Source of the DNA: Geminicoccaceae bacterium
Lineage (GTDB): Bacteria; Pseudomonadota; Alphaproteobacteria; Geminicoccales; Geminicoccaceae
Direction: 5' to 3'
DNA: 7,178 nt
NCBI GenBank assembly: GCA_030824835.1
Contig: JAPJRA010000133.1
Coordinates: forward strand, 1,022 to 8,199
Of the stretch, positions 1 to 5,589 are shown in pieces; positions within the stretch are counted from its first letter, which is position 1, and the number at the start of each line of letters is the position of its first letter. Position numbers and translations under genes: made by a program. The notes beneath the pieces are model-generated. The model saw only the letters and a program-made list of their open reading frames with translations. It did not search any database and was not told where the DNA came from.

Positions 1-258
1 TGCCCGGCGTGCCAGGATGGTCAAGTCGTCCATGGAAATTTGTGTGTCGTGCGCGAACGTCTCGCGATCTTCGTACCTGCCCACGGCCGCGAGGAGCCGG
101 TCGCATCTGGTGATGGAACGCATCTTCAACGCGACCCAGGTCGTTCTCGCCACATGGCAGAGCTGGCTGAGCGATTTTGTGAGGTGCACCGGCATTGCTG
201 TCGGCCAAGATGACCCACCATGGTCGGCGTAAATCTCTTGTTGGGCCAGATTGTCCAT
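1..258 (-). CDS. Unrecognised small protein, partial (runs off left edge)
   Basis: Reading leftwards from an ATG at 258-256, 86 codons stay open to the first base of the window with no stop, so the 3' end is missing. The protein starts MDNLAQQEIYADHGGSSW and continues through a stretch rich in Leu, Ala and Arg (HLTKSLSQLCHVARTTW around residues 25-41) to DDLTILARRA at the edge. A GAGGA ribosome-binding sequence lies just before the ATG (GAGG, then AAAC, then ATG). No catalytic motif, signal peptide or membrane segment is visible and I do not recognise the family. The N-terminus is hydrophilic and the middle looks helical and basic, consistent with a small soluble protein. A longer minus-strand frame at 308-126 overlaps it in another phase and has low-complexity shadow character, so I prefer this one. 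No function can be assigned. Confidence 0.55.
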   Translation of the reverse strand, partial: MDNLAQQEIYADHGGSSWPTAMPVHLTKSLSQLCHVARTTWVALKMRSITRCDRLLAAVGRYEDRETFAHDTQISMDDLTILARRA

Positions 259-742
259 GTTTCCTCGGCATTGCGAATTGAAATAAAGGATCGGTTTGCC
301 TGCGCCACCGAAATTCCAGTCTATTCATCTGGCTGTATCTGCATGGCTGGACAGTCCTAAGCCTCTGGCTGGACGAATCCCGATTTGAGGATCGGAGATG
401 ACTGCCCAATCGTCCGATACTCGACAGACGAAGACTATGGCACCTTGGGGTTATGCCTGAAACTAACCTAGATTAGCTGGCGGAAAATTTTAACGTAATG
501 GCACGCTGCGACTGGTCATTGTTCTCACAGAATTGCGGCCTTGCGCCTCCCTGCCGAACAACTCGTGGGCATCCAGGCCGCCGGTGCTTGCGCGTCGCCG
601 CTCGTGAGCTTCGCCGGGCGGGGCTCCCTGCACGTGGCCGTCGGGTCGATCGCCGGCAGCAAGCGCGCCTGACAAAACCATCGCCCGACAAATTGGCGGC
701 GGATCATGGTCGTGGCAAGATGGTGGAAAGCCTCGAAGATGC
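259..742. other. Region without an intact gene
   Basis: Between the left-edge gene and the broken antitoxin I find no convincing gene. Positions 259-500 are noticeably less GC-rich than the rest and should contain the promoter of the left-edge minus-strand gene, but I cannot pick a clear -35/-10 pair. From about 500 several overlapping open frames exist on both strands, all Arg/Pro/Ala-rich and mutually overlapping, as expected of chance frames in GC-rich DNA. It may be old decayed coding sequence, because third-position bias is irregular. No repeat, tRNA or insertion-sequence end was seen. Confidence 0.5.
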
Positions 743-802
743 CGGCTCGTCGACCTTGATCTGGAGCGCACCGCGACCGTCCTTGTGGACATCCAGGTGT
801 GC
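743..802 (+). pseudogene. Possible isochorismatase-type hydrolase N-terminal remnant
   Basis: In the same frame as the downstream antitoxin the sequence reads LVDLDLERTATVLVDIQ (746-796). This resembles the start of isochorismatase/cysteine-hydrolase family proteins, where a 'D-x-x-R-T-A-l-v-v-V-D-M-Q' strand carries the catalytic Asp. The similarity stops at the Met that begins the antitoxin, so if real this is the broken end of a gene joined to the toxin-antitoxin cassette. Only about 17 residues support it and chance resemblance is possible. Confidence 0.25.
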
Positions 803-1051
803 ATGATGAGCCTGACGATCGGCGAGCGCGACGCACGCGCCCGCTTTTCCGGGCTGCTCGACCGCGCCGGCCGCGGCGAGCCGTTCACCATCACCTGACG
901 CGGCGAGGAGATCGCCCGCATCGTGCCTGGTCGCCCGGCTGTCGAGCGGCGCCCAGGGCGCATGCGCTAGCGGATCTGGATGGAACCCGCTTTCAACACC
1001 ACGCCGCCGGAGGTGATGGAGTCGATCGAGCGCGACTTGGAGCCGCGATGA
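803..1051 (+). pseudogene. vapB: Phd/YefM/VapB-type antitoxin, interrupted by two stops
   Basis: The frame from ATG 803 (or ATG 806) reads MSLTIGERDARARFSGLLDRAGRG and then EPFTIT, a TGA at 896-898, RGEEIARIVP, a TAG at 968-970, and a tail ending ESIERDLEPR before TGA 1049-1051. The pattern 'ar..fs.LLd.a..Ge...IT-R-RGe.iArivP' is the classic Phd/YefM fold, which binds operator DNA with its N-terminal half and wraps the toxin with its C-terminal half. The first stop replaces the Arg of 'ITRRG' and is a single C-to-T change from CGA. Without the stops the product would be 82 residues, normal for the family, and its stop overlaps the toxin start by four bases (ATGA), the usual layout of these operons. 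An AGG five bases before ATG 803 could serve as ribosome-binding site. The gene is probably dead, unless the stops are suppressed or the C-terminal piece is made by internal re-initiation. Confidence 0.75.
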
Positions 1052-1428
1052 ACTTGCTGCTCGACAGCCACACGCTGTTGTGGTGGCTCGACGACAGCCC
1101 TCGCCTGGGATCGCGGGCCAGAGCCATGATCGCCGGCGCCGCCAGCGTCGCGGTCAGCATGGCCAGCATCTGGGAGATCGCGATCAAGGCCGGCCTCGGC
1201 CAGCTGGCGGTCGACCTCGACGAGCTCATCGACAATGTCGGTCGCGACGGCTTCGAGCTGCTGCCGCTCACCGCGGCCGACTGCGTTGCCGTCGCCCGCC
1301 CGCCCCGCCACCACGGCGACCTGTTCGACCGCCTGCTGATCGCCCAGGCATGCGCGCGCGACCTGACCCTGGTCGGCGACGATGCAAGCTTTGCGGCCTA
1401 TCGGATGCCGATCGCAGCGTGCGGGTGA
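1048..1428 (+). CDS. vapC: PIN-domain ribonuclease toxin, VapC family
   Basis: A 126-residue protein, the normal length for a VapC toxin. PIN-domain toxins are Mg2+-dependent ribonucleases that cut tRNA or rRNA and stop translation; the partner antitoxin blocks the active site. The sequence starts MNLLLDSHTLLWWL, where Asp6 is the first catalytic acid. ASIWEIAIKAGLG supplies Glu43, DLFDRLLIAQA supplies Asp94, and TLVGDDASFAAY supplies Asp112 (or Asp111). All four metal-binding acids are therefore present and no frame defect is seen. GGAG at 1039-1042 lies five bases before the ATG. The start overlaps the antitoxin stop, so translation was originally coupled to the antitoxin, which is now interrupted. 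The GTG at 799 opens the same frame earlier, but residues before Met 1048 are only an out-of-phase reading of the antitoxin. Family assignment is secure; activity and RNA target are unknown. Confidence 0.88.
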   Translation: MNLLLDSHTLLWWLDDSPRLGSRARAMIAGAASVAVSMASIWEIAIKAGLGQLAVDLDELIDNVGRDGFELLPLTAADCVAVARPPRHHGDLFDRLLIAQACARDLTLVGDDASFAAYRMPIAACG

Positions 1429-1540
1429 GCTCGGCCCCGGTACACCTGCACCCCGCTGCGCGACCCGGGCAGATTGCGCCAGCGTGGCGTGACCTTGCCA
1501 ACAGGCCAAAAGCCCGCCACCTGCCGCTCGGGCACATAGC

Positions 1541-1544
1541 GGAG
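1541..1544 (+). promoter_or_regulatory. Ribosome-binding site of the oxidoreductase
   Basis: GGAG seven bases before ATG 1552. It favours this ATG over the out-of-frame ATG at 1545. Confidence 0.6.
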
Positions 1545-1551
1545 ATGCCGG

Positions 1552-2436
1552 ATGCAGGTCGGATTCATCGGGCTCGGGCAGATGGGCGTGCGGATGGCCG
1601 CCAATCTCCTGGCGGCCGGGCACGAGGTCACCGTCTACAATCGCACGGCGGCCAAGGCGCAGCCATTGGCGGCGCAGGGCGCCACGGTCGCGGCCAGCGT
1701 CGCCGACGCGTGTCGCGGCCAGGCGGTGCTCACCATGCTGGCCGAGGACGAGGCGGTGGCGGGCGTCGTCCTCGGGCCCCACGGTGTCCTGGCCCGCCTC
1801 GCGCCCGGTGCGGCGCACGTCTCGATGAGCACGATCAGCGTCGCGCTGTCCGAACGGATGACCACGGCGCACGCCAGCGCTGGCCAGCGCTACGTGGCAG
1901 CACCCGTCTTCGGCCGCCCCGAGGCCGCCGCGGCCGCCAAGCTGTTCATCGTCGCCGCCGCGCGTTCCGACGACCTCGCCTTTGTCCAGCCGCTGCTCGA
2001 CGCGATCGGCCAGCGCACCTTCCACATCGGCGACCAGCCGTCGGCCGCCAACCTGGTCAAGCTCAGCGGTAATTTCCTGATCGCCTCCGTGATCGAGGCC
2101 ATGGGCGAGGCCATGGCGCTGGTCGGCAAGGCCGGCATCGACCGGCAGGCCTACCTCGAGCTGCTGACCTCCACCCTGTTCACCGCCCCGGTCTACCGCA
2201 CCTACGGCACGCTGATCGCCACCGAGGGCTACGAGCCCGCCGGCTTCGCCGCCCCCCTGGGCCTCAAGGACCTGCGCCTCGCCCTGGCCGCGGCCCATGA
2301 CCTGCGCGTGCCGATGCCGGTGGCGAGCCTGATCCAGGACCGCCTGCTGGCCCTGGTGGCGCAAGGCGGCGAGGATCAGGACTGGTCGGCCATGGCGCGG
2401 CTCGCGGCGCGCGACGCGGGCCTGCCCGGCGGCTGA
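1552..2436 (+). CDS. NAD(P)-dependent oxidoreductase, beta-hydroxyacid dehydrogenase family
   Basis: A 294-residue cytosolic dehydrogenase of the 3-hydroxyisobutyrate / 6-phosphogluconate dehydrogenase superfamily (COG2084 type), of usual length. Residues 1-12 contain the dinucleotide-binding GFIGLGQMG (Gly-x-Gly-x-x-Gly at 7-12). The second strand ends in VYNRT (residues 28-32), and an Arg-Thr here usually means preference for NADP(H). The substrate-binding segment reads AAPVFGRPEAAAAAKL (116-131), unlike the DAPVSGG of true 3-hydroxyisobutyrate dehydrogenases. The catalytic Lys170 and Asn174 are present in NLVKLSGNFL, and the C-terminal helical domain carries GLKDLRLA (237-244) with its conserved Lys239. 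The reaction is likely reversible oxidation of a beta-hydroxyacid or reduction of an aldehyde or keto acid; the substrate cannot be read from sequence. It precedes the acetyltransferase by 81 bp on the same strand. The catalytic Lys argues against an imine reductase. Confidence 0.9.
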   Translation: MQVGFIGLGQMGVRMAANLLAAGHEVTVYNRTAAKAQPLAAQGATVAASVADACRGQAVLTMLAEDEAVAGVVLGPHGVLARLAPGAAHVSMSTISVALSERMTTAHASAGQRYVAAPVFGRPEAAAAAKLFIVAAARSDDLAFVQPLLDAIGQRTFHIGDQPSAANLVKLSGNFLIASVIEAMGEAMALVGKAGIDRQAYLELLTSTLFTAPVYRTYGTLIATEGYEPAGFAAPLGLKDLRLALAAAHDLRVPMPVASLIQDRLLALVAQGGEDQDWSAMARLAARDAGLPGG

Positions 2437-2452
2437 CGCGCCGCCGCCGGGC
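2424..2452 (+). terminator. GC-rich hairpin over the oxidoreductase stop codon
   Basis: GCCCGGCGGC (2424-2433) pairs perfectly with GCCGCCGGGC (2443-2452) around a nine-base loop that contains the TGA stop. No T-run follows (CCTTGCCG), so it is not a standard intrinsic terminator. It could slow polymerase, protect the mRNA 3' end or weaken read-through into the acetyltransferase. Confidence 0.35.
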
Positions 2453-2517
2453 CCTTGCCGAACCGGCGGGGTCCCAGTAGCGATTGATGGGCCACGCCGC
2501 CACGAGGGGACGGGACG

Positions 2518-3351
2518 ATGAGCTTCATCACCCGCACGATGAGCCGCCAGGAGGTCGAGCTGGCATTGGGCTGGGCCGCGGCCGAGGGCTGGAACCCGGG
2601 CCTGGGCGACGCCACGCCGTTTCAGGTGGCGGATCCCACGGGCTTTCTGGTCGGACTCGTCGACGACGCGCCGGTCGCCACCCTGTCGGTCGTCCGCTAT
2701 TCGGCCGACTTCGGCTTTCTCGGGCTCTACATCGTCGCCCCGGATCGGCGCAGCCGCGGCTACGGGCGCCGGCTCTGGGACGCGGGCCTCGCCTACCTGC
2801 GCGGCTGCACGGTCGGCCTCGACGGGGTGGTCGCACAGCAGGACAACTATCGGCGCTCGGGCTTCACCTATGCCTGGCCCAATTTCCGGTTTGGCGGGCG
2901 GGTCGAGGGCCGCACGGACGCGGCACTGGTCGACGCACGGTCCCTGCCCTTCGCCGCCGTCGAGGCGCTCGATCGGCGCCTCTTCCCCGCCCCCCGACCG
3001 GCCTTTCTCGCCGCCTGGCTCGCCATGCCGGAAAGCGTCAGCCTGGCCCTGCTGGACGACGGCACGGTGCTCGGGCTGGGCACGATCCGGCGCTGTCGAC
3101 AGGGCTGCAAGGTGGGTCCGCTCTACGCGCCCGATCGCGCCACTGCGGAGCGGCTGCTGCGCGGGCTGGCGGCGGCGATGCCCGACGACGAGCTATTCCT
3201 GGATCTGCCCGGTCCCAACGAGGCCGCGATGGCGATGGCCGACGATCTGGGGCTCACCCAGCGGTTCGAGACGGCACGCATGTACCAGGGCCCTGCCCCG
3301 GCGGTGCCGCTCGAGCGTCTGTTCGGCATCACCAGCTTCGAGCTCGGCTGA
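2518..3351 (+). CDS. Two-domain GNAT family N-acetyltransferase
   Basis: A 277-residue protein with an N-terminal GNAT fold and a C-terminal domain of the Acetyltransf_18 (YitH-like) kind. GNAT enzymes move the acetyl group of acetyl-CoA to an amine. Motif A is visible as LGLYIVAPDRRSRGYGRRLW (residues 68-87); Arg78-x-x-Gly81-x-Gly83 is the pyrophosphate-binding loop. The motif B region VVAQQDNYRRSGF (104-116) has the Asn-Tyr and Gly-Phe typical of the family. The C-terminal half ends RFETARMYQG (249-258) and then ITSFELG, a signature I associate with the YitH/Acetyltransf_18 class. Start choice is supported by GAGGGGA at 2504-2510, seven bases before ATG. There is no signal peptide or membrane segment, so it is cytosolic. 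The acceptor substrate is unknown; it may be co-transcribed with the upstream oxidoreductase, but the two need not share a pathway. Confidence 0.88.
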   Translation: MSFITRTMSRQEVELALGWAAAEGWNPGLGDATPFQVADPTGFLVGLVDDAPVATLSVVRYSADFGFLGLYIVAPDRRSRGYGRRLWDAGLAYLRGCTVGLDGVVAQQDNYRRSGFTYAWPNFRFGGRVEGRTDAALVDARSLPFAAVEALDRRLFPAPRPAFLAAWLAMPESVSLALLDDGTVLGLGTIRRCRQGCKVGPLYAPDRATAERLLRGLAAAMPDDELFLDLPGPNEAAMAMADDLGLTQRFETARMYQGPAPAVPLERLFGITSFELG

Positions 3352-3367
3352 CGCCGACCCCGGTGCC

Positions 3368-3395
3368 GCCGCGCCGACAAGCAAAAGGGCGCGGC
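3368..3395 (+). terminator. Possible terminator hairpin after the acetyltransferase
   Basis: GCCGCGCC (3368-3375) and GGCGCGGC (3388-3395) form a perfect 8-bp stem with a 12-base loop, 17 bases after the stop codon. There is no T-run after the stem, so termination would have to be weak or Rho-assisted. Placement directly after an operon end is the main support. Confidence 0.4.
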
Positions 3396-4018
3396 CTGCT
3401 CGGGGTCCCGGGCCCTGTGACGAACGGATGGTCCTGCACGTCGACGGTGTCGTCGTCAGCGTGCGGTTTCATTCCCGTTGTCGGGGCAATCTTGGACATG
3501 ATTTCCTGACGATCTTGTGATGCTTGGCCAAGTTCTCGATGCTTCTGTCGTGAGCCGCTCTTGGGTCATGAAATTTGGCATTGTTTGATATCCCCCGATA
3601 CATCAAGTCATCGAAATCATCTAATTTTGTCGACGATAATGAATTAAAGCCATGTTAGGTGATGCAATTTCAAGTGCTCCACGACGGTCGGCGGCGTGAT
3701 GCAGTTGAAGTGGCGCTGGAGAGAGGCCAGCCGCCGATGAAATCGGGCGGCACTTCTTACATCCTGACCCGTTGGTGGCTGTGCAGTGCCATGACGTCAT
3801 CACGTGACCATGAATGACAATTTAAGATTGGGGTGAGTGGCAGTGTATAGACCTTTAGATGAAATTTTCTTGCGTCTGAGGCGGAGATGGTGCAATCCAC
3901 CCGCCCACTGCTTGGGTCTGGCAATGCCATTTGAGGCCTCTATCTGTAGCGCTTGAGTTTTTCACGCCGCACTTCGTGCGATGCCAGGCGACTAGGACCT
4001 GGGCCAACCGGAATGAAC
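3396..4018. other. Long AT-richer leader before the XRE regulator
   Basis: About 620 bp with no convincing gene. Base composition falls clearly below that of the flanking genes, especially at 3520-3960, which suggests regulatory or horizontally acquired DNA. It contains a hairpin near 3730-3751 (GCCGCC paired with GGCGGC, with GAT/ATC extending the inner stem around a GAA loop and one bulged G), touching palindromes at 3791-3807, and a small stem-loop CGCAC-TTC-GTGCG at 3968-3980. I could not choose a trustworthy -35/-10 pair for the XRE gene. A minus-strand open frame at 4382-3855 covers part of it but is mainly the antisense of the XRE gene. Confidence 0.5.
3791..3807. promoter_or_regulatory. 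Two touching palindromes, possible operator
   Basis: ATGACGTCAT (3791-3800) is a perfect 10-bp palindrome, and TCACGTGA (3800-3807) is a perfect 8-bp palindrome sharing one base with it. They lie about 220 bp before the XRE start in the AT-richer leader. They could be a binding site for a dimeric regulator. Short palindromes also arise by chance. Confidence 0.25.
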
Positions 4019-4022
4019 AGGA
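4019..4022 (+). promoter_or_regulatory. Ribosome-binding site of the XRE regulator
   Basis: AGGA six bases before ATG 4029, the best-spaced Shine-Dalgarno match in this stretch. It supports that start. Confidence 0.5.
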
Positions 4023-4028
4023 CACACT

Positions 4029-4484
4029 ATGCCAGCTGCTGCTAGATTGAACGCCCCGGAGGGAACGCGCCGCCCTCGGGCGCAGGACATTGACAGGCAC
4101 GTCGGCACACGCATGCGGGAACGGCGCATCATGCTGGGCCTGACGCAGCAGCAGATGGCCGAGCTGATCGGGGTCACCTATCAGCAGGCGCACAAATACG
4201 AGAAAGGCATCAACCGCGTAGCCGGTGGCCGACTTTACACCATCGCCCAGGCGCTCGGAGTCGAGGTGGGCTATTTCTACGATGGGATCGGCGACGAGGG
4301 GGATGCCTTCCGGCCAACGCAGCAGCAGCGTCTGCTGCTCGAGCTGACCCGCAATTTTGTCGGCATCTCGAACCGGCGTCATCAGGAAGCCATCTGCAAC
4401 CTTGCCCGGGCACTGTCCAATGCTGAAGGGATAGAGGTCGCGCCGTCACTCGACCTGGTGGACGACGATCCCGAAGCGGCCTGA
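4029..4484 (+). CDS. XRE-family (HTH_3) transcriptional regulator
   Basis: A 151-residue DNA-binding regulator with one Cro/CI-type helix-turn-helix at about residues 22-80. The first helix reads HVGTRMRERRIMLGLT, the turn pair is TQQQMAELIGV (39-49) and the recognition helix is TYQQAHKYEKGINR (50-63), followed by GGRLYTIAQALGVEVGYFYDG. This 'YQQAHKYEKG.NR...GRLY.IA..L' pattern is the form common among small alphaproteobacterial XRE proteins. The C-terminal part (98-130) holds LLLELTRNFVGISNRRHQEAICNLARAL, probably helical and likely to mediate dimerisation, and the tail is acidic (DLVDDDPEAA). No effector or protease domain is present. It stands alone: the gene before it is nearly 700 bp away and the DNA after it is decayed, so its targets cannot be inferred, although autoregulation through the leader is plausible. 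Confidence 0.88.
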   Translation: MPAAARLNAPEGTRRPRAQDIDRHVGTRMRERRIMLGLTQQQMAELIGVTYQQAHKYEKGINRVAGGRLYTIAQALGVEVGYFYDGIGDEGDAFRPTQQQRLLLELTRNFVGISNRRHQEAICNLARALSNAEGIEVAPSLDLVDDDPEAA

Positions 4485-4490
4485 TGGCAA

Positions 4491-4511
4491 GCCCGCCCGG
4501 CCATCGCGGGC
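4491..4511 (+). terminator. GC hairpin after the XRE gene
   Basis: GCCCGC (4491-4496) pairs with GCGGGC (4506-4511) around a nine-base loop, starting seven bases after the XRE stop. There is no T-run after it, so it is only a weak terminator candidate. Confidence 0.3.
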
Positions 4512-4596
4512 GGCGCCGGCCCGAGCGGCCGGTCGCATCTGCAGCCGGCTTTAGACGTTTCGCCGTGCGTCGGTCAGGGCGCGCGATTCTCTGTCT

Positions 4597-4614
4597 GATC
4601 TGCGTCCGCAGATC
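4597..4614. repeat. 18-bp inverted repeat
   Basis: GATCTGCG (4597-4604) and CGCAGATC (4607-4614) are perfect inverted arms separated by TC. This could be a protein-binding site or a short hairpin (seven pairs and a four-base loop). It stands about 110 bp after the XRE gene in decayed DNA, with no gene it obviously controls. Confidence 0.4.
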
Positions 4615-4837
4615 CTAGCGATTATCTGTGGCGGCATGATGGTCGTCGCCGGCGCTTTCGGGACCGGGCGGGGGCGACCGGGCGTGCCCCGACCAAGCTC
4701 ATCAGCAGCTACTGGCGCAACTTCTCCGCGATCAGGCCGAGCTCGAATGCCACGGCCAGCCCTGGTCCCGCCTGACGGTTTGCTGTCCGGGCCCGAATCG
4801 AGGACGGTCGTCAGCGCGTCCGACAGGCGGATGCTCT

Positions 4838-4857
4838 CGACCGCCGAGAGGCGGTCG
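4838..4857. repeat. Perfect 8-bp hairpin with GAGA tetraloop
   Basis: CGACCGCC (4838-4845), loop GAGA, then GGCGGTCG (4850-4857). On the plus strand the loop fits the stable GNRA class. It lies inside a coding-like minus-strand remnant and may be a by-product of GC-rich codons. Confidence 0.3.
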
Positions 4858-4935
4858 CGTTCAGCACTGGCCCGAACGGCGCCGTGACCTCAACGAACTC
4901 CGTGACCAGGCTGCCCACGCGGCGCGCCTCTTCGG

Positions 4936-5331
4936 TGCGTCGGCCTGCGCCAAGCCCGACAGCGCGATCAGGTCGGGATTGCGGCCCACCACCTTTGACA
5001 TCACCGGGAAAAACTCCGTGGTGCCGGGCTCGTACATATCCGCATCGGAGACGATGCTCGGGCCCAGCTTCATGGCCGCCCCGACGCCTTCGCCGCGCTG
5101 GTTGAGCGCGTCGGACTCGTTGCGGGCGACGAAGCTTAGCGACTTCACGCCACGATTTTCCATCAGCTACTTATCGATGATCGGCCCGGCCTGGTAGCTG
5201 GCGATCATGCCCAGAACCTCGATCTTGAGGACCTCCTTGGCCATCGCGCCTACCGACCAGCCCGCGAGACTGAGATGCACGATTGCCGTGCCCATCAGCG
5301 CCACGCGCCGGGTCAAGGGAATTTGCCGCAT
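4936..5331 (-). pseudogene. LivK-like ABC transporter substrate-binding protein, decayed
   Basis: The minus-strand frame from ATG 5331-5329 runs through LAGWSVGAMAKEVLKIEVLG and MIASYQAGPIIDK, hits a TAG at 5169-5167, and continues in the same frame as LMENRGVKSLSFVARNESDA, YEPGTTEFFPVMSKVV and NPDLIALSGLAQADA (ending near 4936), after which similarity is lost. 'GVKslsfvarNe', 'YEPGTTeFFPVmsKVv..nPDLI' and 'sGlAqADA' match the type 1 periplasmic-binding fold (Peripla_BP_6) of branched-chain amino acid and related uptake systems, which normally capture a solute in the periplasm. Family members are about 400 residues; about 130 codons remain. The first part (LTRRVALMGTAIVHLSLAGW) could be a signal peptide or a mid-domain segment, so the missing portion is uncertain. 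AGGG lies six bases before the ATG. It is divergent from the GntR operon and probably supplied its substrate. Confidence 0.7.
5167..5169 (-). other. In-frame TAG in the binding-protein remnant
   Basis: The codons read Asp-Lys-TAG-Leu-Met-Glu-Asn. Family similarity continues in the same frame after the stop, so this is a nonsense change, most simply from a Tyr codon (TAC/TAT), not a frame boundary. Confidence 0.6.
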
Positions 5332-5429
5332 CGGCAGCCCTGCTTGTTGGTGGGCGACCCGTGTCCGATCGATGAGGGCCGCGCCACCGGCCCGTGAACG
5401 TATTCTATCCTTCGCAATTTTGTCTCACT

Positions 5430-5446
5430 TACAAGGTCACCTTGTA
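5430..5446. promoter_or_regulatory. 17-bp palindrome, probable operator
   Basis: TACAAGGT-C-ACCTTGTA is a perfect 8-bp inverted repeat around one central base. It lies between the start of the binding-protein remnant and the GntR gene and overlaps the first TTGTATACGA copy (5442-5451) by five bases. Its symmetry and position suit binding by a dimeric regulator, either the neighbouring GntR protein or another. Confidence 0.45.
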
Positions 5447-5451
5447 TACGA
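5442..5451 (-). promoter_or_regulatory. GntR operator candidate, copy 1
   Basis: TTGTATACGA here is the exact reverse complement of TCGTATACAA at 5590-5599. Counting flanks, 12 of 13 bases agree (AT[A/T]TCGTATACAA). The form T-N-G-T-ATAC-N-A resembles sites of FadR/FCD-type GntR regulators. On the minus strand it contains TATACA, which could be a -10 element for the decayed divergent gene, though no good -35 was found. Confidence 0.5.
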
Positions 5452-5523
5452 TATTTTTGAGCATATCGCCGATTGTCCGCAGCTGCTCTGCCGAAGCGGC
5501 CAGCATGCTACGGTCAATTTTCC

Positions 5524-5553
5524 TTGTCTCATGGCATTCGTTGTCTCATGGCA
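5524..5553. repeat. Tandem 13-bp direct repeat, 17-bp period
   Basis: TTGTCTCATGGCA occurs at 5524-5536 and again at 5541-5553, separated by TTCG. A shorter match, TTGTCTCA, occurs at 5420-5427. The repeat lies between the two GntR operator candidates, upstream of the GntR promoter candidate. Possible roles are binding sites for an activator in direct orientation or a simple duplication. Confidence 0.6.
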
Positions 5554-5589
5554 AATGTCTGCCTACGTTCGCTGCAAATCACAATGATT

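Larger units (their letters stand above)
4512..4935. other. Decayed region without an intact gene
   Basis: No intact gene is visible on either strand. On the minus strand, coding-like pieces occur in different frames: TEEARRVGSLVTEFVEVTAP starting near 4934, ERDRLSAVESIRLSDALTTV near 4864-4805, and GLAVAFELGLIAEKLRQ near 4770-4718, followed by a TAG stop. They suggest one or more genes broken by small insertions or deletions. I cannot name the family. The region lies directly downstream of the solute-binding protein remnant in its reading direction and could be its continuation or a second gene. Confidence 0.35.

Noticed and set aside
490..963. Open minus-strand frame over the region before the antitoxin
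   Set aside because: Its beginning is the antisense of the antitoxin; the rest is Arg/Pro/Ser-rich, has no recognisable motif and competes with several other open frames.
1080..2072. Open plus-strand frame of 330 codons overlapping VapC and the oxidoreductase
   Set aside because: Arg/Pro/Ala-rich out-of-phase reading of two genes with clear domain motifs.
967..2364. Long open frame on the minus strand (465 codons) opposite VapC and the oxidoreductase
   Set aside because: It is the antisense of two well-supported plus-strand genes, has low-complexity Gln/Gly/Arg/Asp-rich translation and shows no family motif.
97..4541. 13-base repeat CCGGTCGCATCTG at 97-109 and 4529-4541
   Set aside because: A single 13-base match in a GC-rich 7-kb window is not far from chance, and the surroundings do not resemble each other.
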